This document shows, piece after piece, positions 35,375 to 45,797 of a stretch of 64,000 nucleotides of DNA. The position numbers and the translations under genes are program-made. This DNA is from Aerococcus sp. (GTDB taxonomy: Bacteria; Bacillota; Bacilli; Lactobacillales; Aerococcaceae). The notes beneath the pieces were generated by a model that worked only from the letters and a program-made list of their open reading frames with translations, did not search any database and had not been told where the DNA came from. Location: positions 79,179 through 143,178 of the forward strand of contig JALEMJ010000016.1 of NCBI GenBank assembly GCA_022768285.1. Reading direction: 5' to 3'. How positions within the stretch are numbered: the stretch's first letter is position 1; the number at the start of each line of letters is the position of its first letter.

Positions 35375-35397
35375 TTAACTATGGCACGTGATATAGT
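35369..35397 (+). promoter_or_regulatory. SigmaA-type promoter for hrcA-grpE-dnaK
   Basis: Perfect TTGACA (35369-35374), 17 bases, TATAGT (35392-35397). A second TTGACA lies 10 bases upstream, part of the tandem repeat read as a CtsR-like site. Confidence 0.8.
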
Positions 35398-35405
35398 ACT
35401 CACTG

Positions 35406-35432
35406 TTAGCAGTTGGAACGCTCAAGTGCTAA
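35406..35432 (+). promoter_or_regulatory. Imperfect CIRCE element (HrcA operator)
   Basis: TTAGCAGTT-N9-AAGTGCTAA. The consensus is TTAGCACTC-N9-GAGTGCTAA. The nine-base spacer is exact, the right arm has one change and the left arm two. It sits just after the predicted transcription start and before hrcA, as expected. Confidence 0.75.
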
Positions 35433-35445
35433 AAGAGGTGATTAT

Positions 35446-36480
35446 ATGTCGTTGGAACGTCAAGATCAGATTCTAAAGGCAATCATCGATGCCTATCAGC
35501 GCACCGGTGAACCTTCTGGATCAAAGTTCCTTAAGGATAATTATCATATCTCTGCGAGTCCAGCGACCATTCGAAATGATATGGCTAAGCTTGAAAAGCA
35601 ACATCTCATTGAGAAACAGCACTCGAGTTCAGGTCGTATCCCTACGGAAGCTGGCTATCGCTATTATCTCAATCATATTGTTCCACAGATGGGGGGATAT
35701 ATTGACTTAGAGATGGCAGCAGAAGATCAGAAGCGATTGCATGAGATCTTTTCACAGCCATACCTTGGATTAGCTGAAGTCATCCATCGGTCAACGGTTG
35801 GCCTCGCAGAATTGACACATTATGTTGCAATTTCAGTGGCACCAGCTTTAGCTGACTACCATTTCGCATCTTATCGCCTGGTCCCTTTAATGGAACAACA
35901 AGGTGTGCTGTTTTTAATAACAGTAGAGGGTGTTATTGAGAGTCAGTTTATCCATTTTCCTGCTGATGCCAAGGCTGACCAATTTGAAGAGGTTGTGACG
36001 TGGGTTAATGATTCATTAGTCGGTGAGAGTTTGAGTAATGTCTTTATGGCATTAAACCAGTTCACAACAGAAGAAAATCAAGAACAAACGTTCATTTATT
36101 CTTTCATGAATCGGCTAATTACTAAATTATCAAGTCACCAGATCGAAGTTCACGGAAAAACTTCTTTCCTGAGTTACCTAGCCAATCGCCAGGGTATTCA
36201 TCAAGCCATCGCTTTCGATCAACTATTGAATAGTCGTGAGCAATTGGTGCAGTTGATGCCCGCAGAGAAAATAGGTATTCAATTTCGAATGGGTGACGAA
36301 GTGGTAGGTGACGCAATGCGTGAGATGACTATTGCTTCTCAGCTGGTGGTTGATAATGACTCGCCAGGTAAGCGTGTCACTTTAGCGCTAATCGGTCCAG
36401 AGAATATGTCATATGTTCGAACTGCACAGCTATTTAAAGCTGTTAAACATGAAATCAATCGTTATTTAGAAAACTATTAA
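35446..36480 (+). CDS. hrcA: Heat-inducible transcription repressor HrcA
   Basis: A 344-residue HrcA, which represses dnaK and groE operons at CIRCE and is kept active by GroEL. The N-terminal winged helix shows YQRTGEPSGSKFL, SPATIRNDMAKLE and SSSGRIPTEAGYRYY; the remaining GAF-like region contains the dimerisation and stress-sensing part. The start is the ATG with AGAGGTG six bases upstream; an in-frame TTG lies inside the CIRCE and was rejected. It heads the operon and should autoregulate. Confidence 0.95.
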   Translation: MSLERQDQILKAIIDAYQRTGEPSGSKFLKDNYHISASPATIRNDMAKLEKQHLIEKQHSSSGRIPTEAGYRYYLNHIVPQMGGYIDLEMAAEDQKRLHEIFSQPYLGLAEVIHRSTVGLAELTHYVAISVAPALADYHFASYRLVPLMEQQGVLFLITVEGVIESQFIHFPADAKADQFEEVVTWVNDSLVGESLSNVFMALNQFTTEENQEQTFIYSFMNRLITKLSSHQIEVHGKTSFLSYLANRQGIHQAIAFDQLLNSREQLVQLMPAEKIGIQFRMGDEVVGDAMREMTIASQLVVDNDSPGKRVTLALIGPENMSYVRTAQLFKAVKHEINRYLENY

Positions 36481-36499
36481 ACAAGGGAGGGAACGTTAA

Positions 36500-37078
36500 G
36501 TGACTGAAGAAGAAAAGGAAAATGTTTCAACCGAAGAAACGGATGAACAAAAACAAACTGCTGGCGCATCTTGTGAATCAGTAGAGGAAACTGATTCACA
36601 AGATGAATCAAAAGCTACAACTGATGTTGACCAACTAAAAGCACTTGAAGAACAACTCGACCAAAAAGAGAATCAGATTCTTCGCTTGTCAGCTGAGATC
36701 AAGAATATGCAGGTGCGTGCGTCTAAAGAGCGTACACAAGCTGCAAAATTCCGTTCGCAGTCATTAGCTAAGGCCTTACTACCAGTGATTGACAGTTTAG
36801 AAAAGGCACTTGAAATTGAAGCAGATGATGAGGCATCAAACCAATTGAAACGTGGAATAGAGCTAGTTCACACCAATTTCTTGAAGGCATTTGAATCTGA
36901 AGGTGTTACAGTCATTGATCCTGCTGGTGAACCTTTTGATCCGAATTATCATCAATCGATCAGTTCAGTGCCAGCAGATGATGCGCACCCAGCTGACACG
37001 GTCGTTCAGGTTTACCAGAAAGGTTATGCACTGAATGATCGTGTGTTGCGCCCAGCGATGGTTAGTGTTTCTCAGTAA
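36500..37078 (+). CDS. grpE: Nucleotide exchange factor GrpE
   Basis: A 192-residue GrpE, the ADP release factor and thermosensor of DnaK. An acidic, disordered N-terminus (about 1-45) precedes the long coiled coil (LKALEEQLDQKENQILRLSAEIKNMQVRASKE) and the C-terminal beta domain with EGVTVIDPAGEPFDPNYHQSI and VLRPAMVSVS. GTG start behind GGGAGG, 19 bases after hrcA. dnaK follows in the same unit. Confidence 0.95.
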   Translation: MTEEEKENVSTEETDEQKQTAGASCESVEETDSQDESKATTDVDQLKALEEQLDQKENQILRLSAEIKNMQVRASKERTQAAKFRSQSLAKALLPVIDSLEKALEIEADDEASNQLKRGIELVHTNFLKAFESEGVTVIDPAGEPFDPNYHQSISSVPADDAHPADTVVQVYQKGYALNDRVLRPAMVSVSQ

Positions 37079-37132
37079 TCGAATCAGCGCAACACTGACT
37101 ATTATGAGTTTTTAAAAAGGAGTATTCAATAA

Positions 37133-38956
37133 ATGAGTAAAATAATCGGTATTGACTTAGGAACGACGAACTCGGCAGTTGCTGTGTTGGAGGGTGGCGA
37201 TCCAAAGATTATCCCAAATCCAGAAGGTAATCGTACGACCCCATCAGTTGTTGCTTTCAAGGAAGATGAAACGCAGGTAGGTGAAGTTGCTAAGCGTCAG
37301 GTTGTTACTAACCCTAACAGTATTAGTTCAATCAAGCGCCACATGGGTGATGACAGCTACACTGTTGAAGTTAATGGTAAGAATTATAAGCCACAACAGA
37401 TCTCTGCAATGATCTTGCAACATTTGAAGAGCTATGCAGAGGATTACTTAGGCGAGAAAGTCGATCATGCAGTTATCACTGTGCCAGCTTACTTCAACGA
37501 CTCTCAACGTCAGGCAACAAAAGATGCAGGTAAGATTGCAGGTTTAGAAGTTGATCGAATCGTTAATGAGCCGACTGCTGCAGCACTTGCTTATGGCCTG
37601 GATAAACAAGAACAAGATGAACAGATTTTGGTCTTCGACTTAGGTGGTGGGACATTTGATGTATCTATCCTTGAGTTAGGTGATGGTGTCTTCGAAGTGC
37701 TCTCAACATCCGGTGACAACAGACTCGGTGGGGATGACTTCGACCAACGTATTGTTGATTACATGGTAAAAGATTTTAAAGACCAAAATGGTGTCAATCT
37801 TTCTAGCGATAAAATGGCAATGCAACGCTTAAAAGATGCTGCCGAAAAAGCGAAAAAGGATCTCTCCGGTGTGACATCAACTGAGATTTCATTACCATTC
37901 ATCTCGGCTGGTGAAAGTGGCCCATTGCACTATGAAACGACATTATCACGTGCGAAATTCAATGAATTAACCAAAGATCTTGTTGAACGTACCACGAAAC
38001 CTGTAAAACAAGCGTTATCTGATGCTGGCTTATCAAATAGCGATATTAACCAGGTCATCTTAGTTGGTGGTTCAACGCGTATTCCTGCTGTTGTTGATCA
38101 CGTTAAGGAATTAACCGGCAAAGATCCTAACCGTTCCGTCAACCCTGATGAAGTTGTCGCATTAGGTGCTGCAATTCAGGGTGGTGTTATCTCCGGCGAT
38201 GTGAAGGATGTCGTATTGTTAGATGTTACGCCATTGTCACTCGGTATCGAAACTATGGGTGGTGTGTTCACCAAGTTAATCGATCGCAATACAACAATTC
38301 CAACATCTAAGTCGCAAGTATTCTCAACAGCCGCTGATAATCAGCCAACTGTAGATATCCACGTGTTACAAGGTGAACGTCCAATGGCTGCAGACAATAA
38401 GACACTCGGTCGCTTCCAGTTAACCGGTATTAACCCAGCACCTCGTGGTGTTCCTCAGATTGAGGTTGCCTTCGATATTGACCGTAACGGTATCGTTAAT
38501 GTTAGTGCTAAGGATCAGGGTACTGGTAAAGAACAATCGATTACAATTAAATCTAGTTCCGGCTTATCTGACGATGAAATTGACCGCATGATGAAAGATG
38601 CTGAAGCACACGCTGAAGAAGATGCTAAGCGTAAAGAAGAAGCAGACTTGAAGAATGAAGTTGAACAGCTACTACACCAGACCGATTCAACTCTTAAAGA
38701 TGTTGAAGGCAAAGCGGACGATTCTGAAATCGAAAAAGCTAAATCATTGAAAGATGAGCTTCAAAAAGCTTTCGATGAGAATGATGTGGACGCTATGAAG
38801 GAGAAGAAAGATTCATTACTTGAAGTTCTTCAACAATTAAGTGTGAAACTATACGAAGCACATGCACAAGAACAACAAGCACAAAGCTCTTCAGATGATG
38901 ATAACGATGATTCAGTCGATGGGGACTTTGAAGAAGTTAACGACGATGATGAATAA
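37133..38956 (+). CDS. dnaK: Chaperone DnaK (Hsp70)
   Basis: A 607-residue Hsp70. ATPase-domain signatures are [28 protein letters not shown] and [25 protein letters not shown] is also present. The substrate-binding domain begins after [14 protein letters not shown] and the lid ends in an acidic tail ([20 protein letters not shown]). It refolds or holds nascent and damaged proteins with DnaJ and GrpE. ATG behind AAAGGAG. A strong terminator follows, so dnaJ probably depends partly on its own promoter. Confidence 0.97.
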   Translation: MSKIIGIDLGTTNSAVAVLEGGDPKIIPNPEGNRTTPSVVAFKEDETQVGEVAKRQVVTNPNSISSIKRHMGDDSYTVEVNGKNYKPQQISAMILQHLKSYAEDYLGEKVDHAVITVPAYFNDSQRQATKDAGKIAGLEVDRIVNEPTAAALAYGLDKQEQDEQILVFDLGGGTFDVSILELGDGVFEVLSTSGDNRLGGDDFDQRIVDYMVKDFKDQNGVNLSSDKMAMQRLKDAAEKAKKDLSGVTSTEISLPFISAGESGPLHYETTLSRAKFNELTKDLVERTTKPVKQALSDAGLSNSDINQVILVGGSTRIPAVVDHVKELTGKDPNRSVNPDEVVALGAAIQGGVISGDVKDVVLLDVTPLSLGIETMGGVFTKLIDRNTTIPTSKSQVFSTAADNQPTVDIHVLQGERPMAADNKTLGRFQLTGINPAPRGVPQIEVAFDIDRNGIVNVSAKDQGTGKEQSITIKSSSGLSDDEIDRMMKDAEAHAEEDAKRKEEADLKNEVEQLLHQTDSTLKDVEGKADDSEIEKAKSLKDELQKAFDENDVDAMKEKKDSLLEVLQQLSVKLYEAHAQEQQAQSSSDDDNDDSVDGDFEEVNDDDE

Positions 38957-39004
38957 TCATGGTTACTCAGCGATTGTTTGCTGAAGTATCGGTGTGAAGC
39001 GAAT

Positions 39005-39032
39005 AACCCCGTCTCGTTGCAGACGGGGTTTT
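39005..39032 (+). terminator. Rho-independent terminator after dnaK
   Basis: AACCCCGTCT pairs with AGACGGGGTT around a six-base loop, followed by TTTT; one of the strongest hairpins in the window. Confidence 0.9.
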
Positions 39033-39045
39033 ATTCCGTTAATAT
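39017..39045 (+). promoter_or_regulatory. Candidate dnaJ promoter overlapping the dnaK terminator
   Basis: TTGCAG (39017-39022) in the loop and 3' arm of the terminator, 17 bases, TAATAT (39040-39045). No CIRCE-like sequence is seen before dnaJ. Confidence 0.45.
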
Positions 39046-39077
39046 AAAGCATGTGTTTTTATAAGGGGGACGGATAA

Positions 39078-40226
39078 ATGGCCGGTAATCAGGATTATTA
39101 TGACATTCTAGGTGTATCAAAGGATGCATCCCAACAAGAAATCAAAAAAGCCTACCGTAAACTTGCTAAAAAGTATCATCCAGATTTAAATGACTCTCCT
39201 GAAGCAGAACAAAAATATAAAGAAGTCAATGAAGCTTTTGAAGTATTGAGTGATGATCAAAAGCGACAACAGTATGATCGGTTTGGTTCAGCAGGAATGG
39301 GCGGAAACGGTGGCTTTAATCAAGGAAATTATCAATCGTATAGTTCCGGTGGATTTGGCGGCTTTGAAGATATTTTCAATGATATGTTTGGCGGTGGTTT
39401 TAGTGGTTTCAGCGGTCAGCAACGCCGCTCTCGCGCACGTCGTGGAGAAGACTTACAATATACCGTTGATCTAGATTTTGAAGATGCTATTTTTGGCAAG
39501 ACAACTAAAGTGAAGTATAAACGTGATGAAACTTGTCATGTCTGTCATGGCGATGGTGCAAAACCTGGGACTGGTAAAACGACGTGTTCACGATGTGGCG
39601 GATCAGGCGTTATTCGTGAGACACGTCAGACACCCCTCGGTCAAGTTCAAACCCAGACGACTTGCCCGGTATGTGGTGGTACTGGAGAAGAAATCAAAGA
39701 TAAGTGCACGAACTGCCAAGGCACAGGTCATGAACGCAAGACGCACACGGTAAAGGTGAATATTCCAGCTGGTGTAGATGACGGGCAATCCATGCGTTTA
39801 TCTGGTCAAGGCAGTGCCGGCGAGAACGGTGGCGGCTACGGTGATTTATATGTCGTCTTTAAAGTAAAGAAATCTGATATTTATACGCGTGATGGCCGTG
39901 ATATTAAGATTGAATTACCGGTTAATTTTGCGCAGGCAGCATTAGGTGATGAAATTGAAGTACCAACCGTTTACGGTAAGGTTAAAATGAAAATTCCAGC
40001 AGGCACGCAGTCAGGGGCTACTATTCGCTTGAAAGGAAAAGGTGTCCCAGAAATCCACGGTGATCGCACGGGCGATCAAAAAGTGACCATTAAGATTGTG
40101 ACACCTAAAAATTTGAATTCTGAGCAAAAAGAGGCATTAAAAGCTTTTGCTGCAGCCTCTGGTGATAGTGTCACACCAGAGGAGAAGAATTTCTGGGATA
40201 AATTGAAAGGTAAGTTTACAAATTGA
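39078..40226 (+). CDS. dnaJ: Chaperone DnaJ (Hsp40, class A)
   Basis: A 382-residue class A J-protein that feeds substrates to DnaK and triggers its ATPase. The J domain (about 5-70) carries the HPD loop in KYHPDLND. A Gly/Phe-rich stretch (about 75-115) follows, then four zinc-binding CxxCxGxG-type repeats ([35 protein letters not shown]) near 150-215 and the C-terminal substrate domains. ATG behind AAGGGGGA. It follows dnaK after a terminator and is itself followed by a terminator before lepA. Confidence 0.97.
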   Translation: MAGNQDYYDILGVSKDASQQEIKKAYRKLAKKYHPDLNDSPEAEQKYKEVNEAFEVLSDDQKRQQYDRFGSAGMGGNGGFNQGNYQSYSSGGFGGFEDIFNDMFGGGFSGFSGQQRRSRARRGEDLQYTVDLDFEDAIFGKTTKVKYKRDETCHVCHGDGAKPGTGKTTCSRCGGSGVIRETRQTPLGQVQTQTTCPVCGGTGEEIKDKCTNCQGTGHERKTHTVKVNIPAGVDDGQSMRLSGQGSAGENGGGYGDLYVVFKVKKSDIYTRDGRDIKIELPVNFAQAALGDEIEVPTVYGKVKMKIPAGTQSGATIRLKGKGVPEIHGDRTGDQKVTIKIVTPKNLNSEQKEALKAFAAASGDSVTPEEKNFWDKLKGKFTN

Positions 40227-40235
40227 TGACTATTG

Positions 40236-40275
40236 AAGGAGTACCACTTCTGTTTTAGATTGTGGTACTCCTTTT
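40236..40275 (+). terminator. Rho-independent terminator after dnaJ
   Basis: Twelve-base perfect stem AAGGAGTACCAC (40236-40247) with GTGGTACTCCTT (40262-40273), then Ts. Confidence 0.9.
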
Positions 40276-40300
40276 CTATTTAAAAGAGGCTTGGCACTTA

Positions 40301-40309
40301 TGGTACAAT
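40301..40309 (+). promoter_or_regulatory. Possible extended -10 promoter for lepA
   Basis: TGG-TACAAT forms an extended -10; no good -35 is present 17 bases upstream. Confidence 0.35.
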
Positions 40310-40342
40310 TGCTGGATAGAGTAGCAGAAAGGGAGAACGTAA

Positions 40343-42181
40343 ATGACCGATAGAGATGAGTTATTGGACCGTCAGCGCCGGATTCGTAATTTTTCGATCA
40401 TTGCACACATTGATCATGGAAAATCAACGCTTGCTGACCGTATTCTTCAAAAAACAGGTACCGTGTCTGAACGCGAGATGCACGATCAAATGTTGGATTC
40501 TATGGAATTAGAACAGGAACGTGGGATAACAATTAAACTTAACGCCGTTGAATTGCGCTATAAAGCAAATGATGGTGAGGAATATATTTTCCATTTGATA
40601 GATACACCAGGGCATGTCGACTTTGCTTATGAAGTGTCGCGCAGTCTAGCGGCTTGCGAAGGTGCGATATTAATTGTAGATGCGACCCAAGGTGTAGAAG
40701 CTCAGACACTCGCCAATGCTTATCTGGCTGTCGATAACAATTTAGAAATTTTGCCAGTCATCAATAAAATCGATCTTCCTTCTGCGCAACCTGAAGAAAC
40801 GCGCTTAGAAATTGAAGATATTATCGGTATTGATGCGGATAGCGCACCATTAATTAGTGCCAAAACCGGCCAAGGAATTGATGAAGTGTTGGAGCAAATT
40901 GTCCAGACTTTCCCAGCCCCGACTGGCGATATCGATGCACCGCTACAGGCACTGATCTTTGATTCTGTCTACGATCCCTATCGGGGTGTAGTACTCAGCG
41001 TACGAATCAAGAACGGTATGGTGAAACGTGGCGATCGCATTCAATTGATGAGTAATGGTAAGATATTTGAAGTGACAGAAGTCGGTATCATGTCGCCGCA
41101 TGCGATCGCACGTGATGAATTGATTGCTGGCGATGTCGGATACATTACAGCCTCCATCAAAACGATTCAAGACACTAAAGTCGGCGATACCGTGACGAAT
41201 GCGGATCATCCGGCTACTGAACCGCTACAGGGCTATCGCCCAATGGTTCCAATGGTTTATTCGGGGCTTTATCCTGTCGAATCCAAGGATTATAGTGACC
41301 TTCGTGAAGCACTTGAGAAATTACAATTGAATGATGCATCATTAACGTTTGAGGCAGAGAGTTCTCAAGCACTCGGCTTTGGGTTTCGCTGTGGTTTTTT
41401 AGGCATGTTGCATATGGATGTGACACAGGAGCGTTTGGAACGTGATTTTGGTATTAATTTGATCATTACCGCACCGAGTGTCATCTATCACGCCTATCAG
41501 ACGGATGGTGAAATGGTGGAAGTGATGAACCCATCGGAGTTACCGGATAATACGCTAGTCGATCATATTGAGGAACCATATGTTAAAGCGGAAATTATGG
41601 TTCCTGAAGAATTTATCGGCAAGGTAATGGAGTTATCACAGGAGAAACGCGGGCAATTTGTAACGATCGAATATCTCGACGATGTGCGCGTGAATGTCAT
41701 TTATGAAATGCCCTTATCCGAGGTTATTTATGATTTCTTCGATCGCTTGAAATCCGGTACAAAAGGGTATGCGTCATTGGATTACGAAATCATCGGTTAT
41801 CGAACGAGCGATTTAGTTAAACTCGATGTTATGATTCATGGTGAAGTAATTGACGCATTGAGTGTCATCATTCATAGAGATTTTGCATATCAGCGTGGCC
41901 ATCAGCTGACTGCAAAACTAAAAGAGGTCATTCCACGTCAGCAATTTGAGATTCCGATTCAAGCAGCTATCGGTCATAAAATCATCGCGCGTTCCACAGT
42001 TAAAGCTTATCGAAAAGATGTAACCGCGAAATTATACGGTGGGGATGTTACTCGACGTCAGAAACTCTTGAATAAACAAAAAGAAGGTAAGAAGCGCATG
42101 AAAGCCATTGGTTCAGTTGAAGTGCCACAAGAAGCTTTTTTAGCGGTACTGAATATGGACGATGACGAAAATTCAAAATAG
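40343..42181 (+). CDS. lepA: Elongation factor 4 (LepA)
   Basis: A 612-residue translational GTPase that can back-translocate ribosomes and affects initiation and 30S biogenesis. The G domain shows [15 protein letters not shown], the switch [10 protein letters not shown] and NKIDLPSA. The LepA-specific features are [21 protein letters not shown] and the C-terminal domain with [28 protein letters not shown] behind AAAGGGAG. It forms a single-gene unit bracketed by terminators. Confidence 0.97.
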   Translation: MTDRDELLDRQRRIRNFSIIAHIDHGKSTLADRILQKTGTVSEREMHDQMLDSMELEQERGITIKLNAVELRYKANDGEEYIFHLIDTPGHVDFAYEVSRSLAACEGAILIVDATQGVEAQTLANAYLAVDNNLEILPVINKIDLPSAQPEETRLEIEDIIGIDADSAPLISAKTGQGIDEVLEQIVQTFPAPTGDIDAPLQALIFDSVYDPYRGVVLSVRIKNGMVKRGDRIQLMSNGKIFEVTEVGIMSPHAIARDELIAGDVGYITASIKTIQDTKVGDTVTNADHPATEPLQGYRPMVPMVYSGLYPVESKDYSDLREALEKLQLNDASLTFEAESSQALGFGFRCGFLGMLHMDVTQERLERDFGINLIITAPSVIYHAYQTDGEMVEVMNPSELPDNTLVDHIEEPYVKAEIMVPEEFIGKVMELSQEKRGQFVTIEYLDDVRVNVIYEMPLSEVIYDFFDRLKSGTKGYASLDYEIIGYRTSDLVKLDVMIHGEVIDALSVIIHRDFAYQRGHQLTAKLKEVIPRQQFEIPIQAAIGHKIIARSTVKAYRKDVTAKLYGGDVTRRQKLLNKQKEGKKRMKAIGSVEVPQEAFLAVLNMDDDENSK

Positions 42182-42199
42182 CTGAGCCATAGTGGTCTA

Positions 42200-42228
42200 A
42201 AAAGCATCTGTTTGGAGATGCTTTTTTA
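42200..42228 (+). terminator. Rho-independent terminator after lepA
   Basis: AAAAGCATC (42200-42208) pairs with GATGCTTTT (42217-42225), eight-base loop, T-run. Confidence 0.85.
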
Positions 42229-42347
42229 TTATCGTGAATGCACTAACAATTTCGAATAAAATTACTTATTTAATAATCATTTATATTTAATAACTTTAAT
42301 GATAAACTCTTATCTTACGGGTAATTCCGTCTGAAAGGGGTTAACAA

Positions 42348-43772
42348 ATGGATACTAAGCATTTGCGCTGGTATAACCTTGTGCTTATCTCATTCACAGC
42401 AGTTTGGAGTATTGGAAATGTTGTGAATAACTACGCACAGCAAGGTCTACCGGTTGTTTTTTCATGGTTATTAGTAATGCTTCTTTATTTTGTGCCTTAT
42501 ACCATGGCAGTGGGCCAATTAGGTTCGACATTTAAAGGAGAAGATGGTGGGATTTCCGCGTGGATGCGTGCAACAGCAACACCATGGTTGGCGTATCTCG
42601 CAGCATGGATTTTTTGGGTCATTAATATTCCTTACATCGCTCAAAAACCGCAAACAATTATGATTGCACTTAGTTGGCTATTCAGAGGTAATGGGGATTT
42701 TCTCTTCGAGATATCAACGACAACTATTTCATTGCTGTCTTTGGTTATCTTTTTATTCTTTTTATGGCTGTCTTCAAAAGGTGTTTCGACGATTAACATT
42801 ATTGGTAGTTTAGCCGGGACGAGCATGTTTATCATGTCGATTCTATTTATCATCATTACGATTGCTGCGCCGTCTCTAACAGGTGCACCGATCGAAACTT
42901 CAGGCATGACGCAGCTGTCCACCTATATTCCGACATTTGATGTTGGCTATTTTTCAACACTATCAATGATGACATTTGCGGTTGCGGGTGTGGAAAATAT
43001 CGCACCGTATGTGAAGGAAACTAAGAATTCGGAACGTGAATTTCCGCTTGCGATGACTGTGATGACCGGAATGGTAATGATATCAGCTGTTTTCGGGTCA
43101 ATTGCAATGGGTATCTTGTTTGATGCGACAAACATTCCGAGTGATTTAATGGCGAATGGGGCGTATGAAGCTTTTAAACGCTTAGGAGCTTTCTACGGCG
43201 TAGGCAACTTATTTGTCATTTTATACGCGATTGCTAATCTGTTGTCCCAGAGTGCCGCGTTGGTCTTAACCATCGATGCGCCGCTCAAAGTACTGCTTGC
43301 TAATGCGGACCGAGACTTCATACCGGACAGATTGGCCAAGAAAAATAAGAATGGTACGCTAGTGAATGGCTATCTAATGACTGGAATTCTAGTTTCCCTG
43401 GTTACCATATTGCCACTGTTGGGTATTAAGAATATGAACGAAATTTTCAATTGGTTGATGAATCTAAATTCAATTCTTACACCACTTCCAGGATTATTTG
43501 TCTTCTTAGCTTATATGCTGATTAGCAAACATCCTGAGAAATTCCATTCAGATTTTAAATTCATTAAAAATCCAAATATCGCTTTTAGTGTTGGGCTATG
43601 GTGCTTTATCTTCTCTGCTTTTGCAGGTGTCATGGGTATCTTGCCGAAAATTAACATGCAGGCAGATCCTAAAGCATGGTTTTTCCAACTCGCACTCAAT
43701 ATTGTGACGCCTCTTGTTTTACTTGGGTTAGGATTGATTTTACCAGCGATTGCTAAACGTACTAACCGGTAA
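42348..43772 (+). CDS. APC-superfamily amino acid permease
   Basis: A 474-residue membrane protein with about twelve hydrophobic segments. The APC-type N-terminal segment (NLVLISFTAVWSIGNVVNNYAQQG) with an unwound glycine-containing TM1, and the conserved AVAGVENIAPYVKETKNSEREFPLAM segment around TM6 to the following loop, point to the amino acid-polyamine-organocation superfamily, closest in feel to glutamate/GABA-type exchangers. The substrate cannot be read from sequence. ATG behind GAAAGGGG. It stands alone between terminators; its 5' region is very AT-rich and no convincing promoter was picked. Confidence 0.85.
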   Translation: MDTKHLRWYNLVLISFTAVWSIGNVVNNYAQQGLPVVFSWLLVMLLYFVPYTMAVGQLGSTFKGEDGGISAWMRATATPWLAYLAAWIFWVINIPYIAQKPQTIMIALSWLFRGNGDFLFEISTTTISLLSLVIFLFFLWLSSKGVSTINIIGSLAGTSMFIMSILFIIITIAAPSLTGAPIETSGMTQLSTYIPTFDVGYFSTLSMMTFAVAGVENIAPYVKETKNSEREFPLAMTVMTGMVMISAVFGSIAMGILFDATNIPSDLMANGAYEAFKRLGAFYGVGNLFVILYAIANLLSQSAALVLTIDAPLKVLLANADRDFIPDRLAKKNKNGTLVNGYLMTGILVSLVTILPLLGIKNMNEIFNWLMNLNSILTPLPGLFVFLAYMLISKHPEKFHSDFKFIKNPNIAFSVGLWCFIFSAFAGVMGILPKINMQADPKAWFFQLALNIVTPLVLLGLGLILPAIAKRTNR

Positions 43773-43780
43773 TCGTATGC

Positions 43781-43814
43781 GATAACGATGACTGAAAAGT
43801 GATCGTTATTTTTA
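43781..43814 (+). terminator. Rho-independent terminator after the permease gene
   Basis: ATAACGAT (43782-43789) pairs with ATCGTTAT (43802-43809), followed by TTTTTAT. Confidence 0.75.
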
Positions 43815-43830
43815 TATCCTTTTTTAAATT

Positions 43831-43843
43831 AAAAGCGAACATT
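43831..43843 (+). promoter_or_regulatory. PurBox-like site upstream of fhs
   Basis: AAAAGCGAACATT matches the lactococcal-type PurBox AWWWCCGAACWWT except for one base. A weaker inverted copy (ATAATGTTTGTATT) lies at 43913-43926. PurR control of fhs is known in related bacteria, but here it is inference. Confidence 0.3.
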
Positions 43844-43892
43844 TTAACTATAAATGATAATTAATATTCAATTACAAATAATTATTATAGCT

Positions 43893-43917
43893 ATTATCAC
43901 GTTTTAAAACGGATAAT
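43893..43917 (+). repeat. Long dyad upstream of fhs
   Basis: ATTATC-A-CGTTTTAAAACG-GATAAT: a perfect 12-base palindrome (43900-43911) whose flanks also pair, with one extra A on the left. It lies immediately upstream of the likely fhs promoter and could be an operator or a structured DNA site. Confidence 0.45.
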
Positions 43918-43918
43918 G

Positions 43919-43947
43919 TTTGTATTTATTATCTTTTTTAGTATACT
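43919..43947 (+). promoter_or_regulatory. Candidate promoter for fhs
   Basis: TTTGTA (43919-43924), 17 bases, TATACT (43942-43947). The -35 is weak, which would fit an activated promoter. Confidence 0.4.
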
Positions 43948-43987
43948 CAAAGTAATCATTTGATTAAAAAGAGTGAGGAGTAAACAG

Positions 43988-45664
43988 ATGTTAACAGATA
44001 TTGAAATTGCACAACAAAATCACAGCTTACCTATTGAAGCTGTTGCTGAAAAACTCGGATTGACACCTGAAGATATCGACCCTTACGGCCATAACAAGGC
44101 CAAGATTACCCAAAGCGCGCTTAACAGACTCAATGACCAGAAGAATGGTCATTTGATCTTAGTTACGGCAATGAATCCAACCCCAGCAGGTGAAGGGAAG
44201 ACAACAACATCTGTTGGTCTAGCCGATGCCTTATCGAAATTAGGAAAGAAGACCGTTGTGGCGCTTCGCGAACCTTCATTGGGACCGACCATGGGATTAA
44301 AAGGTGGTGCTGCTGGTGGAGGCTATGCCCAGGTAGTACCGATGGAAGATATTAATCTCCACTTTACCGGGGATATGCATGCGATTACAACAGTCAATAA
44401 CTTGTTATCCGCTGTAATTGATAACCATATTAAGCAGGGTAATGAACTTGATATCGATGTCAGACGTGTGACGTGGAAACGGGTCGTTGACTTAAATGAT
44501 CGTGCTTTACGAGAAGTCGTTGTCGGACTAGGAGGCGTTGGAAATGGCTATCCGCGTCAGGACGGTTTCGATATTACCGTTGCTTCAGAAATTATGGCTA
44601 TTCTCTGTCTTTCAAAAGATCTCCAAGATATGCAAGAACGCTTTAGCAATATTGTGATTGGACAGAATACGAAAGGCGAGTATATTAAAGTGAAACAACT
44701 CGGCTGTGAGGGCGCGATGACTATGTTGATGAAGGATGCGATTCTGCCTAACCTCGTACAAACATTGGAACAGACGCCGGCATTGGTCCACGGTGGCCCA
44801 TTTGCGAATATCGCACACGGTTGTAACTCAGTGATTGCAACTCAAACCGCTTTGAAATTAGCCGATTATGTAGTGACTGAGGCTGGTTTCGGCGCCGATC
44901 TTGGTGGTGAAAAATTCATGGATATCAAAGTACCACAGCTTAAACAGGCACCGGAAGCAGTTGTCATCGTTGCGACTATTCGATCATTAAAAATGCATGG
45001 CGGTGTCTCTAAGGACGATGTCAACAATGGTGGTGAAAATATCGAAGCGGTCGAAAAGGGGGTCGAAAACCTCAAGAAGCATATTGAAACAATGCAAGCG
45101 TATCATGTACCAGTGGTTGTTGCTTTGAATCATTTTACGCAGGACACTGAAGGAGAAATTGCTGTTGTTAAACATGCATGTGAATCGCTTGGTGTACGCA
45201 TGGCTTTTAGCGATGTATGGGCTCATGGTGGTGAAGGTGGTATTGAACTCGCGGAGGAAGTCCTAAATGCTATCGATGAAAAGCGTACCGAATTCCAACC
45301 TATTATTAACGCAAAAATGACAGTCAAAGAAAAAATTGAAACTATTGCACGGACAGTTTATGGTGCCTCAGGTGTAGAGTTCTCTACTAAAGCTCTTAAG
45401 CAATTGAAAAAATTTGAGGCGAATGGTTGGCGATCGCTTCCAGTATGTATGGCGAAAACACAATACTCGCTATCGGATGATAGTACGTTGTTAGGAAGAC
45501 CCCACGATTTCATGATACACGTGCGTTCTTTAGAACCAAAAATTGGTGCGGGATTTATTGTTGCTTTGACTGGAGATATTTTGACAATGCCGGGCTTACC
45601 AAAACACCCGGCAGCGATGAATATGTCAATCGACAGTGAGGGAACAATTACCGGTCTCTTCTAG
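43988..45664 (+). CDS. fhs: Formate-tetrahydrofolate ligase
   Basis: A 558-residue ligase that makes 10-formyl-THF from formate, THF and ATP, supplying purine and fMet synthesis. The ATP loop [10 protein letters not shown] (residues 65-74), [22 protein letters not shown] and the C-terminal [14 protein letters not shown] are typical. The start is the ATG with GAGGAG seven bases upstream; a GTG 15 bases earlier overlaps that site. It is monocistronic between terminators, with candidate purine-type control sites upstream. Confidence 0.96.
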   Translation: MLTDIEIAQQNHSLPIEAVAEKLGLTPEDIDPYGHNKAKITQSALNRLNDQKNGHLILVTAMNPTPAGEGKTTTSVGLADALSKLGKKTVVALREPSLGPTMGLKGGAAGGGYAQVVPMEDINLHFTGDMHAITTVNNLLSAVIDNHIKQGNELDIDVRRVTWKRVVDLNDRALREVVVGLGGVGNGYPRQDGFDITVASEIMAILCLSKDLQDMQERFSNIVIGQNTKGEYIKVKQLGCEGAMTMLMKDAILPNLVQTLEQTPALVHGGPFANIAHGCNSVIATQTALKLADYVVTEAGFGADLGGEKFMDIKVPQLKQAPEAVVIVATIRSLKMHGGVSKDDVNNGGENIEAVEKGVENLKKHIETMQAYHVPVVVALNHFTQDTEGEIAVVKHACESLGVRMAFSDVWAHGGEGGIELAEEVLNAIDEKRTEFQPIINAKMTVKEKIETIARTVYGASGVEFSTKALKQLKKFEANGWRSLPVCMAKTQYSLSDDSTLLGRPHDFMIHVRSLEPKIGAGFIVALTGDILTMPGLPKHPAAMNMSIDSEGTITGLF

Positions 45665-45689
45665 CAATTACATCACGCCATATCAGTTG

Positions 45690-45722
45690 AGAGTATCCAT
45701 AAGGTATGGGTACTCTTTTTTG
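45690..45722 (+). terminator. Rho-independent terminator after fhs
   Basis: AGAGTATCC (45690-45698) pairs with GGGTACTCT (45708-45716), one T-G pair, then a T-run. Confidence 0.8.
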
Positions 45723-45733
45723 TATAACAATGA

Positions 45734-45763
45734 TTGAATAATTCGAGATACTTCTACTAAAAT
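45734..45763 (+). promoter_or_regulatory. Candidate promoter for the ABC-F gene
   Basis: TTGAAT (45734-45739), 18 bases, TAAAAT (45758-45763). Confidence 0.5.
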
Positions 45764-45797
45764 AGAGAATGAGTTTAACAGATGGAGTGAAGAATTT

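Noticed and set aside
35413..35445. Longer hrcA starting at a TTG in the CIRCE
   Set aside because: The start would lie within the operator and has no ribosome-binding site; the ATG at 35446 has AGAGGTG at good spacing.
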